Below are positions 9,012 through 18,017 of a DNA stretch of 42,386 nt, one piece after another. The position numbers and the translations under genes were made by a program. The DNA is taken from positions 66,284 through 108,669 of the forward strand of contig JAHJEV010000003.1 of assembly GCA_018825365.1 (NCBI GenBank), given 5' to 3'. The notes beneath the pieces were generated by a model that was given only the letters and a program-made list of their open reading frames with translations, had not been told where the DNA came from and ran no database searches. Origin of the DNA: Patescibacteria group bacterium (lineage in GTDB: Bacteria > Patescibacteriota > WWE3 > UBA101185 > UBA10185). Positions within the stretch are counted from its first letter, which is position 1; every line of letters starts with the position of its first letter.

Positions 9012-10259
9012 TTATTCAGCGTCTAGAATCAATCCAGTTTTATATTTATATCTCCACAATACCCTTTTATACTCTAAATAGACGTCCTTGAAATTGGCTG
9101 TTGTCATTCTACTATCTTCCGGAAAATCGGTTATTCTAAGAAACTGTTTTAACTGTCTGGGTTTTATTATATCGCGTGCGTTTACCCCGTTTAGATTAGT
9201 AAGCTCTCTATTCCAATTTTCCACTAAATTATCAAGATCCCAAAGCTTCTGCTTCGAAGAAGTTTCTATTGCTTCTGGCATTACTTTTTCTTCTAGGTCT
9301 TTAACCCCCTGTATATACCTGGCCTCGTCTCTTTGTTTCAAAGCTTCTCGATTAGGGGGGTTTGCTGCATTTTGCTCTTTTATTTTCTCGAACTGCTCTC
9401 TTTTCGTTCTATAGGGCTCAGCCTTTTTTTCATCGATCTGCTGAATTCTCTCTTTTTGTTCTATTATCTCAAGCCTTAAATCAAATACATCCTTTTGTTC
9501 TTTTTCAGCAGCTTTCCTCCCTGTCTTTAAATGTCGCTCAATTTCTCTGATATCTTTTCTTGATACTCCCGCCTTTGTCTCCAAACGTTTTTTAATTTCT
9601 TCTATTTCATCGAGTTTAGCAACACTATCCTTGTGTTTAATTTCATCCACCTTAAGGTCTAGCTCCATAACATCGGCTGAAAGCTGGAGTTTGGAGATTT
9701 TATTCTCAATGGGTTCTAATCTTCCGTCGTAATACTCAATAAGTTTGTCAGCAATTGCATTTCTTTTTTCTATAAAGGTTGTCTTTTTTTCGACCCTTGC
9801 ATTGTATCTTGCCTGTTTTTTTTCTTTATCAAACTCCAGACGAATTTTCTCTTTTTCAATAGCGTTTAACCGTTTTTGAAGAGATGGTGTAATAACGCCC
9901 CTACCTGATAACTCCTGCATAGAAGATGTAATTTCAACGGATTTTTCGTCCAATTCACTGATCCGTCCGCCTACCTTGTTTATTCCATCTTTTATTAGAT
10001 TTGCTTTCTCATCATGCTTATCTACCCAAAACTGGTTATATGTGATTTTTAATCTACCAAGAATCCTATCTCCAATCTGCATTTTCTCGACATGCTCAAA
10101 AACGTCAGTCGCAAAATCTTTTGCTTTGCCGGATAAACTCTCGAATACTTCCTTCGCAGGACGGTCAAAAAAGTTCTGTACATCCTCTGCTGCGTATATT
10201 GCTCTATCGACAATATCTAAGGGCATAATATTAACTGTTGAAATTATAACCATACACAC
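9012..10259 (-). CDS. Long coiled-coil protein, unknown function
   Basis: 415 aa ORF rich in E/K/R/Q/L with extended helix-forming sequence; start may be the internal MPLDIVDRAIYAAEDV. Confidence 0.75.
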   Translation of the reverse strand: MCMVIISTVNIMPLDIVDRAIYAAEDVQNFFDRPAKEVFESLSGKAKDFATDVFEHVEKMQIGDRILGRLKITYNQFWVDKHDEKANLIKDGINKVGGRISELDEKSVEITSSMQELSGRGVITPSLQKRLNAIEKEKIRLEFDKEKKQARYNARVEKKTTFIEKRNAIADKLIEYYDGRLEPIENKISKLQLSADVMELDLKVDEIKHKDSVAKLDEIEEIKKRLETKAGVSRKDIREIERHLKTGRKAAEKEQKDVFDLRLEIIEQKERIQQIDEKKAEPYRTKREQFEKIKEQNAANPPNREALKQRDEARYIQGVKDLEEKVMPEAIETSSKQKLWDLDNLVENWNRELTNLNGVNARDIIKPRQLKQFLRITDFPEDSRMTTANFKDVYLEYKRVLWRYKYKTGLILDAE

Positions 10260-10331
10260 AGTTGTTTACAACAAAAACAATACAGAGAGCGAAAGACGTT
10301 AATAGATGTTTTTAATTTGATAAATTTTTTT

Positions 10332-10361
10332 TGGTGGGCCATCTGCCAGGATGTGCGAACC
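10332..10361 (+). repeat. Cassette-boundary repeat copy c
   Basis: tggtgggccatctgccaggatgtgcgaacc. Confidence 0.85.
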
Positions 10362-10490
10362 ACTACCTCCTGAGAATTCGTCAGTGCTGGCTAATTGCTG
10401 AAAACTGCGAAGTTACTTTAGTTGACAGGTTTGTGATTTTTAAATATATTTAAACTGCAAGTTAGTTTAAAGCTAACATCCAGTAGGAAT

Positions 10491-11063
10491 ATGCAAAAAG
10501 GTGACTATTTAACTACCATACTAAGATCAACTAAAACTGTCCTAACTCTTAAGGACATTGCTCTTTTATGGCAGGATTCTGATACCAACGCCGCAAGAGT
10601 CAGACTTAACTATTACGTTAGAAGGGGGCATTTGTGTCGTGTCCGAAGAGGTTTGTATTCCAAAGATAAAAACTACAACAAACTAGAGTTAGCAACCCGC
10701 ATATTCACCCCGTCCTACATTAGTTTTGAGACGGTTCTTGCAAAAGAAGGATTGGTGTTTCAATACCAAACCCAAATTACGGTTGCGTCCTATTTAACAA
10801 GAGAAATTATTATCGATAACCAAACCTACTCCTATAGAAGTATTAAAGAACCTGTGCTTATAAATACCTTGGGGGTTGAGCTTTCTGACGAAATATCAAT
10901 TGCTACCAAAGAGCGTGCCTTTTTAGATACTTTGTATATAAATACCGATTATCATTTTGACAACCTTAGATCCCTAAATTGGGATAAAGTATTTTCGATA
11001 TTACCAATATATAAAAACAAGCGTATGACCGGAACAGTTAATAAATTATTTAAGCAATCATGA
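10491..11063 (+). CDS. abiEi: AbiEi-family antitoxin / transcriptional regulator
   Basis: LTLKDIALLWQ..RVRLNYYVRRGHLCRVRRGLYSKDKNYNKLELATRIFTPSYISFETVL pattern; 4-bp overlap with AbiEii-like gene. Confidence 0.8.
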   Translation: MQKGDYLTTILRSTKTVLTLKDIALLWQDSDTNAARVRLNYYVRRGHLCRVRRGLYSKDKNYNKLELATRIFTPSYISFETVLAKEGLVFQYQTQITVASYLTREIIIDNQTYSYRSIKEPVLINTLGVELSDEISIATKERAFLDTLYINTDYHFDNLRSLNWDKVFSILPIYKNKRMTGTVNKLFKQS

Positions 11064-11755
11064 CCTTAGACATATCTCTACATAAGACGATCCTGTTTCA
11101 GATTTTGAAGGACATTTATTCTGATACCACGATCTCACCTTTTTTAGGGTTTAAAGGTGGTACTGCGGCATTGATGTTTTACAAACTTGACCGCTTTTCT
11201 GTGGATCTTGATTTTGATCTGTTGGATGAAAGTAAAGAAGATGAGGTTTTTGCTAAAGTTTTAAAAATTGCTGCTAAGTACGGTACGATAAAAGAATCAT
11301 ATAAGAAACGCTATAACTTGTTTTGTTTAATATCCTATGAGGATAAGGCTCGCAATATTAAGGTGGAGATAAACCGCAGACAGTTTGGATCAAAGTACGA
11401 AATGAAAACCTATTTAGGTATATCGATGCTGACAATGGTTTCTGAGGATATGTTTGCACACAAATTAATGGCTATGTATGAGAGAATGGGAAAGACGAGC
11501 CGTGATATTTACGATGTTTGGTTTTTTCTGTCTAACCGTTTTCCAATTAATAAAGAGATTGTGGAAAAACGCTCCAATATGCCATTTAAACAACTGATTC
11601 AAACGTGTATTTTACAACTAGAGAAAATTAATAATAACCGTATACTGGAAGGGCTTGGGGAACTGTTAACACCGAATCAAAAAGACTGGGCTAAAGCCAA
11701 ACTAAAAGAGGAAACAATAGCCTTACTAAAACTTCGTATAGAAGCAGAAAAATAA
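11060..11755 (+). CDS. abiEii: AbiEii/AbiGii-type nucleotidyltransferase toxin
   Basis: FLGFKGGTAALMFYKLDRFSVDLDFDLL nucleotidyltransferase motif. Confidence 0.88.
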   Translation: MTLDISLHKTILFQILKDIYSDTTISPFLGFKGGTAALMFYKLDRFSVDLDFDLLDESKEDEVFAKVLKIAAKYGTIKESYKKRYNLFCLISYEDKARNIKVEINRRQFGSKYEMKTYLGISMLTMVSEDMFAHKLMAMYERMGKTSRDIYDVWFFLSNRFPINKEIVEKRSNMPFKQLIQTCILQLEKINNNRILEGLGELLTPNQKDWAKAKLKEETIALLKLRIEAEK

Positions 11756-11816
11756 TATCTGATAAATAAATTCCGGTGGGTTTAGCAAATATGAAGTTGT
11801 TATAACAATAAAAGCG

Positions 11817-11846
11817 TGGTGGGCCAAGTGTCAGGATGTGCGAACC
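11817..11846 (+). repeat. Cassette-boundary repeat copy d
   Basis: tggtgggccaagtgtcaggatgtgcgaacc; the preceding ~25 bp also match the flank of tRNA-Leu(TAA) at 37899. Confidence 0.88.
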
Positions 11847-11957
11847 AGCTTTTTTTGTGACGTTAGTTATAAGCTGTGTCACTGCAAGTCTAGGATCGTC
11901 TTAAACTCAACCCACCCCCCTCAACCGTCCAATAAACTGCTAATATTATAATACTCA

Positions 11958-13826
11958 ATGAAAAAGCTTAAGAAAATAATACTGCGCATATTTTCTTTAC
12001 TTTTGCTGTTAGCTTTCAGCGCTATTTTAGTTCTTTATTCAATCTCTTATTTAATCCAATGGAATGATGACCGTGTTTCAAATAAAGGCGCAGAGGTTGT
12101 TAATGTTGAGGTAATAAGAAAAGATAATGTCTTGATCGGTCAAATAACAAACAAAGATGACGTCTCTTCAAAAAATCTTGAAGTTGGTTTAGACAACGAA
12201 GCACCTATTAATGTTAAGGAGGACGGTACATTCAGAATCGAGGATATAAATAAGGGAAATAAACACCTTTTCTATATAAATGGATCGCTCAGCAAAAAAA
12301 TCGGCTGGGCCAATGTTTCAGCTAAAAATAACAAAACCACTGCATTTATAGTAAAGCGTCCGTTGGTGGATTTTACATTTGGAGCAGATACTTATAATGA
12401 CAAAAGTTTGTATTCAGCAATAAATCACTGGTCTTTAGATCGAAGTGAGCTGTTTTACATAAATTCCACTATTGTTGCAAATATGCTAAGCACGTTTTCT
12501 GCGAGAGCCGCCTACAAAATCGATAAGGCGTTTTTTGGCCGTTCTACTCCATTTGTGGAATTAACGGGGTTTAATCAAAAGTACTTTACTCACCTTGATG
12601 ATCATGTGGAAGATAATCCAGAGGAGGAGTACACACTCAACGATATATATGGGTATACCTACGACAAAGCTGGGGTTCTTTGGATGATTACACCTATTGA
12701 TACTGTTGAATTTGCGAATCAGTTTAGAAATCTTTACGGTTCCGGGGCTATGAGATGTGAGGGATTTGCATTGTGGGATGTTGCTATGCTGAGAATTCTT
12801 GGATACGGCGTTGATGAAGTTATTGTAGGTTCATTTAGAGGGTCGGTGGGTCATGTAGCCGTTATTGTTAATACATCTTTAGGAGCAAATTATTTACTCT
12901 CAAATCAGTATTTGTTTGACAAAGGTGGTGAGGCTGCCCCTGGTACTTCTAGGTTATATGGAGATCTTAAGCAAGCTGAAAATTTTGTGGTGGAAGACAC
13001 CGGTATAGATACTTTTGCTAATGATTTTTATAACGTTTTCACGCCCGAAGCTATTGTTAACAATATGCCTGTTGAAACCTTAAAAGACTATTATGATGTT
13101 TTCTCCGAAATGATAGGTCGCCAAGTTCCATTAGTAGAAAAAGAGGAAGATTACAACAAAAAGATCAAAGACGAACCTACAATATCAATTGAGGATTACT
13201 TAAAGCAATATACACAAAGTACCAGCAACCCGTACCCTGAAATAGACACGTCGATTTACTTAAATGGAAATTGGGTTACTTACCATAACACTCTTCAAAA
13301 AGAGATTTGGGAACTAGCTTCTTTATACCCCAAGAATTCCCCGTATGTATTAGCTAAATACAATAACCGATCGCTTTTTGTGTCGAGGCCGGAACTGTAC
13401 GCACAAGTTTCTTTGAAAGGAAACAAAGTTATTGATTTGGCAAAGACTGTTAGGTCCCCCAATGCGATACTTGCTTGGATTAGCAAAAACGTAAATATGC
13501 CGGTTTATACGGAAAACACTCAAATAATGCTTGCTGATGAGCCAATTGTTTTTTCTGCAGGAAGACCTCAGGATAAGGCTATGTTGGCTTTTACCTTGTT
13601 AAAATTGAACAACTACGAAGCAGAAATAGTAATCGCAGAGGATACAAGTTACGTATTATTTAAAGAGGGTGGGAAGGTAAAAGTTTGGGACATGGCTACA
13701 TTAAGCGAAACCGGGATCATAGCTGATAGAGTGCATATTGTGTTTAATGAAAGTAAAACCTACTACCCCAACGCAAACCGTTTTGACGAAATGCCTATCA
13801 ATTTTGTAGAATTAACCAAGAAATGA
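11958..13826 (+). CDS. Membrane-anchored protein with transglutaminase/cysteine-protease-like core
   Basis: N-terminal TM; RCEGFALWDVAMLRILGYGVDEVIVGSFRGSVGHVAVIVN (Cys then His of a transglutaminase-like fold). Confidence 0.65.
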   Translation: MKKLKKIILRIFSLLLLLAFSAILVLYSISYLIQWNDDRVSNKGAEVVNVEVIRKDNVLIGQITNKDDVSSKNLEVGLDNEAPINVKEDGTFRIEDINKGNKHLFYINGSLSKKIGWANVSAKNNKTTAFIVKRPLVDFTFGADTYNDKSLYSAINHWSLDRSELFYINSTIVANMLSTFSARAAYKIDKAFFGRSTPFVELTGFNQKYFTHLDDHVEDNPEEEYTLNDIYGYTYDKAGVLWMITPIDTVEFANQFRNLYGSGAMRCEGFALWDVAMLRILGYGVDEVIVGSFRGSVGHVAVIVNTSLGANYLLSNQYLFDKGGEAAPGTSRLYGDLKQAENFVVEDTGIDTFANDFYNVFTPEAIVNNMPVETLKDYYDVFSEMIGRQVPLVEKEEDYNKKIKDEPTISIEDYLKQYTQSTSNPYPEIDTSIYLNGNWVTYHNTLQKEIWELASLYPKNSPYVLAKYNNRSLFVSRPELYAQVSLKGNKVIDLAKTVRSPNAILAWISKNVNMPVYTENTQIMLADEPIVFSAGRPQDKAMLAFTLLKLNNYEAEIVIAEDTSYVLFKEGGKVKVWDMATLSETGIIADRVHIVFNESKTYYPNANRFDEMPINFVELTKK

Positions 13827-15289
13827 AATATACCAGGGGTGTTATCTATGTGCTTCTGTTTTCGCTTCCTATCCTTTTGATCGGATGCTTCCCTTCTGTA
13901 TTTGCCATGAAATCTAAAACGGACACCACGCCTGAAACCACAATTAAAAATCAAATAGTCTTGATTGATGGAGTACCTTTTTTCTGTAAAGATGCGAAGG
14001 ATGCTCAAGAAAAAGCTGACGCACTCTTTAAGCTTTATACGGAAACAGAGTGGGATGACCCGGCTGCCGCAGTTGCGGCAAGGCAAGGTGCCTCCAGTAT
14101 GATTCAAAGTGGCTACGTTTCCCCGGAACATAGGAGTGCTAACACGCCGGTTGCCTCGACGGTTTTTAATGCTGATCCGATAACTAGCAATACTGGTAAC
14201 TTTGGACCGGCAATCACAAGCATCCTACCGGGTAAGTCGATTAATTTGGGTGATACGGACGTGGCTAAGGGAATCGGTAATTCGGCGATTGGCATAGCTA
14301 CAACCAAACTAATTGTTGATGCGGCTAATAAACAAGCAGTTGCGTCAGGTGCCCTTCCCCAAGTGAGTCAGGCTGCACTAAGCGACGTCGCCAAACTTAC
14401 GGGAAAAATAAACACTGTAGCAACTGCGGTAGATATTTCAACCGCGGGGTTAGCCTATATACAGGCAAACGAGGCCTTTATTAAAAGTGGTCAGCCGGCG
14501 GCAGACCCGAAAACGGGCACACCAAATCTCCTATATGTAGATGCATCTAATAAACTAATGGATTTGGCAGCTGCAGTAGCCCCAGTGTATTACACACCAG
14601 TATTTAATATTATGAAAGATGCCGGCCAAGGTGTCGCCACTTTACAAATCGGTCAGTCGCCGACAACTGGAATTGGAAAAGCCGAACATAAAGTATTAAA
14701 GCTTTTTTCGAACTATGCTATAACAGATGCTGAAAAAGCAGCCGTAGGACTCAGCTCAAATGAGAAAGTGACACCACCATGCTATGGCCCCAGCGCTCCT
14801 GGGTGTATTAAGCGCTTGGCTATTGCAACTAAATGTCCCCTAAATTTTATAGTGACAGCGCCAGATGGAAAAAAAGCCGGTGTCGATCCCACAACCAAAA
14901 AAGTGGTGGAAGAAATACCGGGCTCTTTTGTTCTTGATGCAGATAACTATAATGTTGATAGCCAGATAGTTTACCTGCCGGCACTGCAATCAGGTGACTA
15001 TCAAATCACGGCAACGGGGTTTGGAAAAGGAGATTACAATCTATACTACAAAACGTTTGACGCCGACGGAAACGTGCTGACTAGCCAACAATCTAAAGGA
15101 AAGATCAGTAATGGCGAAGTATTGGGAGCGAAATTTAACCCAAATGCGGACAGTTTAGCACGAGATAGCGAAAAAATTGTTTTTGTAAAAGATGTGATTT
15201 ATAAATATATTCTTCCATCAGCTGGTTTTGTACTGATTGTGCTTGTCGTTTCATTTTTAGCTTTTCGGAAAAAGAGAAAAAGATTGTAA
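13823..15289 (+). CDS. Secreted protein with C-terminal TM anchor, unknown function
   Basis: Signal peptide-like N-terminus (VIYVLLFSLPILLIGCFPSVFA), C-terminal TM plus KKRKRL; overlaps upstream gene by 4 bp. Confidence 0.75.
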   Translation: MKYTRGVIYVLLFSLPILLIGCFPSVFAMKSKTDTTPETTIKNQIVLIDGVPFFCKDAKDAQEKADALFKLYTETEWDDPAAAVAARQGASSMIQSGYVSPEHRSANTPVASTVFNADPITSNTGNFGPAITSILPGKSINLGDTDVAKGIGNSAIGIATTKLIVDAANKQAVASGALPQVSQAALSDVAKLTGKINTVATAVDISTAGLAYIQANEAFIKSGQPAADPKTGTPNLLYVDASNKLMDLAAAVAPVYYTPVFNIMKDAGQGVATLQIGQSPTTGIGKAEHKVLKLFSNYAITDAEKAAVGLSSNEKVTPPCYGPSAPGCIKRLAIATKCPLNFIVTAPDGKKAGVDPTTKKVVEEIPGSFVLDADNYNVDSQIVYLPALQSGDYQITATGFGKGDYNLYYKTFDADGNVLTSQQSKGKISNGEVLGAKFNPNADSLARDSEKIVFVKDVIYKYILPSAGFVLIVLVVSFLAFRKKRKRL

Positions 15290-15296
15290 TTTTAAT

Positions 15297-15322
15297 AGGA
15301 TAGCTCGTCGCGATGTGCGAAC
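15297..15322 (+). repeat. Cassette-boundary repeat copy e (degenerate)
   Basis: aggatagctcgtcgcgatgtgcgaact; only the GATGTGCGAACT half is well conserved. Confidence 0.5.
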
Positions 15323-15389
15323 TACCTTGACAAAAATAAATGTTAGTATGTTATCATTTTGAAGAGTGGGAATGACATTTTTTAACTAG

Positions 15390-16076
15390 ATGTTTAAAAA
15401 TAAAGAAAATACAGGTAACAAAACAGTAAGGGAAATGAGTTTAAAAACTGTTATTGGGTATATCTTCAACGCACTCATCCTGATTTTTTTCATCTTTTCA
15501 GGAGTTGTAACAGTTAAAGCGGGCCAGTTGGTTGTTGGTATACTCTATTATGTTTTAGCTGCCCTGGTCGTTGTGCCTCACCACCGCCTAAGAGTCACTA
15601 AATCTTTAAAATTTGTAATTCTCGTTATACTTTTCTTTATACTTACCATAATAAGTGGTGTTAATAACACACCTGATAAACAAAAGTATGACTATTTTAC
15701 CTTAGCGCAGGAATTTAATCTAAAATATGGAGGTAATACATACTCAATTGTGGTTAAAGATGTGCGACAGGAGACCAAAATTATCGTACAACAAAAAGAG
15801 GTAACCACATCCGGTTATTTTCTCATTGTTCGGGCGGATATTGTGAATCTTGGATCGGAATCCATAGATTTTAAGCTCGGAAAAAATCCCGAGTTAATAG
15901 ATAACCAGGATAGACGCTATACTTTATATGGCTCAAATATACCTGCGGGAAAATTGCAACCTAGTGTGGCTAAGGAGGTTTCCTATTTTTTTGAAATACC
16001 CAAGGATGCATCAGGCTTAAAATTTATCATTAAAGATGGATCTGTAGTTGCTAAATCTATAGATCTGAAAAGATAA
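15390..16076 (+). CDS. Membrane protein with DUF4352-like extracellular domain
   Basis: Three N-terminal TM segments followed by YSIVVKDVRQ...GYFLIVRADIVNLGSESIDF pattern. Confidence 0.6.
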   Translation: MFKNKENTGNKTVREMSLKTVIGYIFNALILIFFIFSGVVTVKAGQLVVGILYYVLAALVVVPHHRLRVTKSLKFVILVILFFILTIISGVNNTPDKQKYDYFTLAQEFNLKYGGNTYSIVVKDVRQETKIIVQQKEVTTSGYFLIVRADIVNLGSESIDFKLGKNPELIDNQDRRYTLYGSNIPAGKLQPSVAKEVSYFFEIPKDASGLKFIIKDGSVVAKSIDLKR

Positions 16077-16218
16077 TCATACTGCTTTTCATCCGAGTCG
16101 TTAAATTTTCCTAGAAAAATAGTTGGATACTTGGTAGAGGTCGTGATTTAGTGGTTAGTTATTGGGAAAAAGTTTGAACCTTCGAACTACTTTATTTTGT
16201 TATAAAAACAAAAAGCCG

Positions 16219-16301
16219 TGGTGGGCGAGAGAGGACTCGAACCTCCAACCTTTCGGATACGGTCCTAAGCCGTACGCGTATGCCAATTCCGCCACTCGCC
16301 C
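16219..16301 (-). tRNA. tRNA-Leu (anticodon TAG), CCA encoded
   Basis: GGGCGAG/CTCGCCC acceptor, TACGG CTTAGGA CCGTA anticodon arm, T-arm GGTTCGAGTCC, variable arm. Confidence 0.93.
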
Positions 16302-16398
16302 AAAATATAAGTAATTATAGCAAACAAAAAGACCCGCTTCCGCGAGCCCTCCTGTATAAACTAAATAATTTCTAACTAACCTTTAATTTCTTTAAGAG

Positions 16399-17028
16399 TT
16401 ATCCTAAGAACGAAACTCCAGTTCCGCCACTCTTGCAAGCATCAATCCTACTTATAAAGTAATTAACTCCGTTCCTCCAGTTAACATAGTTTGGAGGAGT
16501 ATATACTGGTGCAATCTTTTCCGGAGTATTTAGCCCCTTACTTGTATAGTTATCTCTTATACCCTTAGCAACTGTGTCAATAGCCTCATCATATGATTTA
16601 AAGTAAATTGCATTTTTACCATATATACCCCATCCGAAAGGATTGTAGGAACCTTCAATCAAAAACTTACCGCAAGTTGACTCCATACAAGAAATAGCCG
16701 GTAACAATCTGTAGTCCAGATTGTATTTATCAGCGACATCAACAAACGTTGCAGCATTTGCCTTTAATGGAGATTTAAGCTTTGTGAAAAACTTCTCCAA
16801 AGCTTCTATTCTCTCTTCCCTGCTTTTCTTGATCTGAGCATCTATAAGTCTTGCCTCAGCTGTTTTTACCGTCCTTTCGCTGTCTAACCCACTTTTATTA
16901 TCGGGTGAATTAGGCTTTGAGGTTGCAGTAACAAGGAAAATCAGGATTAAAGGCAAAATATTAACTTGTGCAAACAAGTTTCTTTTTGCCATAGGGGTTA
17001 TTTTACCAGAATTTAGGCTATTTATCAA
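16399..17028 (-). CDS. Secreted lysozyme/glucosaminidase-like protein (paralog 1)
   Basis: AISCMESTCGKF...YNPFGWGIYG...FKSYDEAIDTVAKGI; start may be internal MAKRNLFAQ. Confidence 0.65.
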   Translation of the reverse strand: MINSLNSGKITPMAKRNLFAQVNILPLILIFLVTATSKPNSPDNKSGLDSERTVKTAEARLIDAQIKKSREERIEALEKFFTKLKSPLKANAATFVDVADKYNLDYRLLPAISCMESTCGKFLIEGSYNPFGWGIYGKNAIYFKSYDEAIDTVAKGIRDNYTSKGLNTPEKIAPVYTPPNYVNWRNGVNYFISRIDACKSGGTGVSFLG

Positions 17029-17082
17029 ACGCTATAGGGTCATGGAAATAAGGCGAAAAACGTATAGAAAACGTCTAAAAGA

Positions 17083-17120
17083 TATAAAAAACACCTCGTT
17101 GCGTGTAGCATTGAGGTGTT
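17083..17120 (-). terminator. Rho-independent terminator
   Basis: Minus strand AACACCTC-loop-GAGGTGTT followed by T-run. Confidence 0.8.
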
Positions 17121-17225
17121 GTTGCAAAACTATTTGTTGATGGTGATTGTACATAGGTGTCAGTTTTCTGTCAACAGCTATGGGATATGAATTATAATTC
17201 CTTACCACAGATTGGGGTGTGAGGT

Positions 17226-18017
17226 TTAATTCTGAGGAGTTTTGTAGTCTTTTATAAGATCCGCAAAATGCTGTACCCCGTTGCACCAGGAGCCGTTTGA
17301 TGGTGGAGTGTATACCTTCATAATCTCACAAACATCAGTTACTCCCCTTGATATGAACTGGTCATATAAGTAGTTTGAGACCGTTCCTATTCCTTTTTCA
17401 TAGCTATCAAATGATCTTACTGTATTTCCGTATACTGCCCAGCCCCATGCGTTGTAAGTTTCTTTTCCTTCAACTTTGGGAGTGTTTTTTCCACAGCTTG
17501 ATTCCTGAAATGCAATTGATGCGGCAAGCCACCAGGGAATATTGCTTTTATCAGCTTCGTAAACAAACGACTCCCCCAATCCTTCCATCGGACACTTAAA
17601 CATTCTAAATACTTCGTTTATTCTTTGAGCTCTTGAATCTTTAGCATAGATGGTACTTGTGGCTTCGGATAATGTCAGGGGTTCTGATGCGTATATTGCA
17701 TACCTTCTTGTGTCTTCCGGCCTTGCTTTTGTGGGGGTGATCATGACTGATATTAAAAATGAGAATATAAATACAACGGACAATGATGCCCAAGCGGTGG
17801 CTGCGTCTCTTCCGAGATTTTTTCCTTTAACTTTGTTTCTTATCTTTGTTAAGATGTTTTCCCTTTGCTGTTTTTTATCTGAAATTTCTTCTTTTGTTTC
17901 AAAAATTGAGGCTACAACATCAATATTACCCTTCTTGGAATTCAAGATTGATTTCGGTTCAGCTTGTTTTAAAGTCTTTCCGTTTTTGGTGAAGAACTTT
18001 TTAGGTTTTGCATGCAT
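17226..18017 (-). CDS. Membrane-anchored lysozyme/glucosaminidase-like protein (paralog 2)
   Basis: SIAFQESSCGK...YNAWGWAVYG...FDSYEKGIGTVSNYL; N-terminal TM. Confidence 0.65.
   Translation of the reverse strand: MHAKPKKFFTKNGKTLKQAEPKSILNSKKGNIDVVASIFETKEEISDKKQQRENILTKIRNKVKGKNLGRDAATAWASLSVVFIFSFLISVMITPTKARPEDTRRYAIYASEPLTLSEATSTIYAKDSRAQRINEVFRMFKCPMEGLGESFVYEADKSNIPWWLAASIAFQESSCGKNTPKVEGKETYNAWGWAVYGNTVRSFDSYEKGIGTVSNYLYDQFISRGVTDVCEIMKVYTPPSNGSWCNGVQHFADLIKDYKTPQN

Noticed and set aside
16149-16185. Further degenerate cassette repeat (tagtggttagttattgggaaaaagtttgaacc)
   Set aside because: Too few matching positions to the consensus; likely chance.
5026-16301. Classical integron
   Set aside because: No IntI-like integrase seen, the repeats are not large attC-like palindromes, and cassette genes have mixed orientation; analogy only.
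17032-17286. 84-aa minus-strand ORF
   Set aside because: Spans a clear terminator hairpin and overlaps the end of the upstream gene; no coding character.
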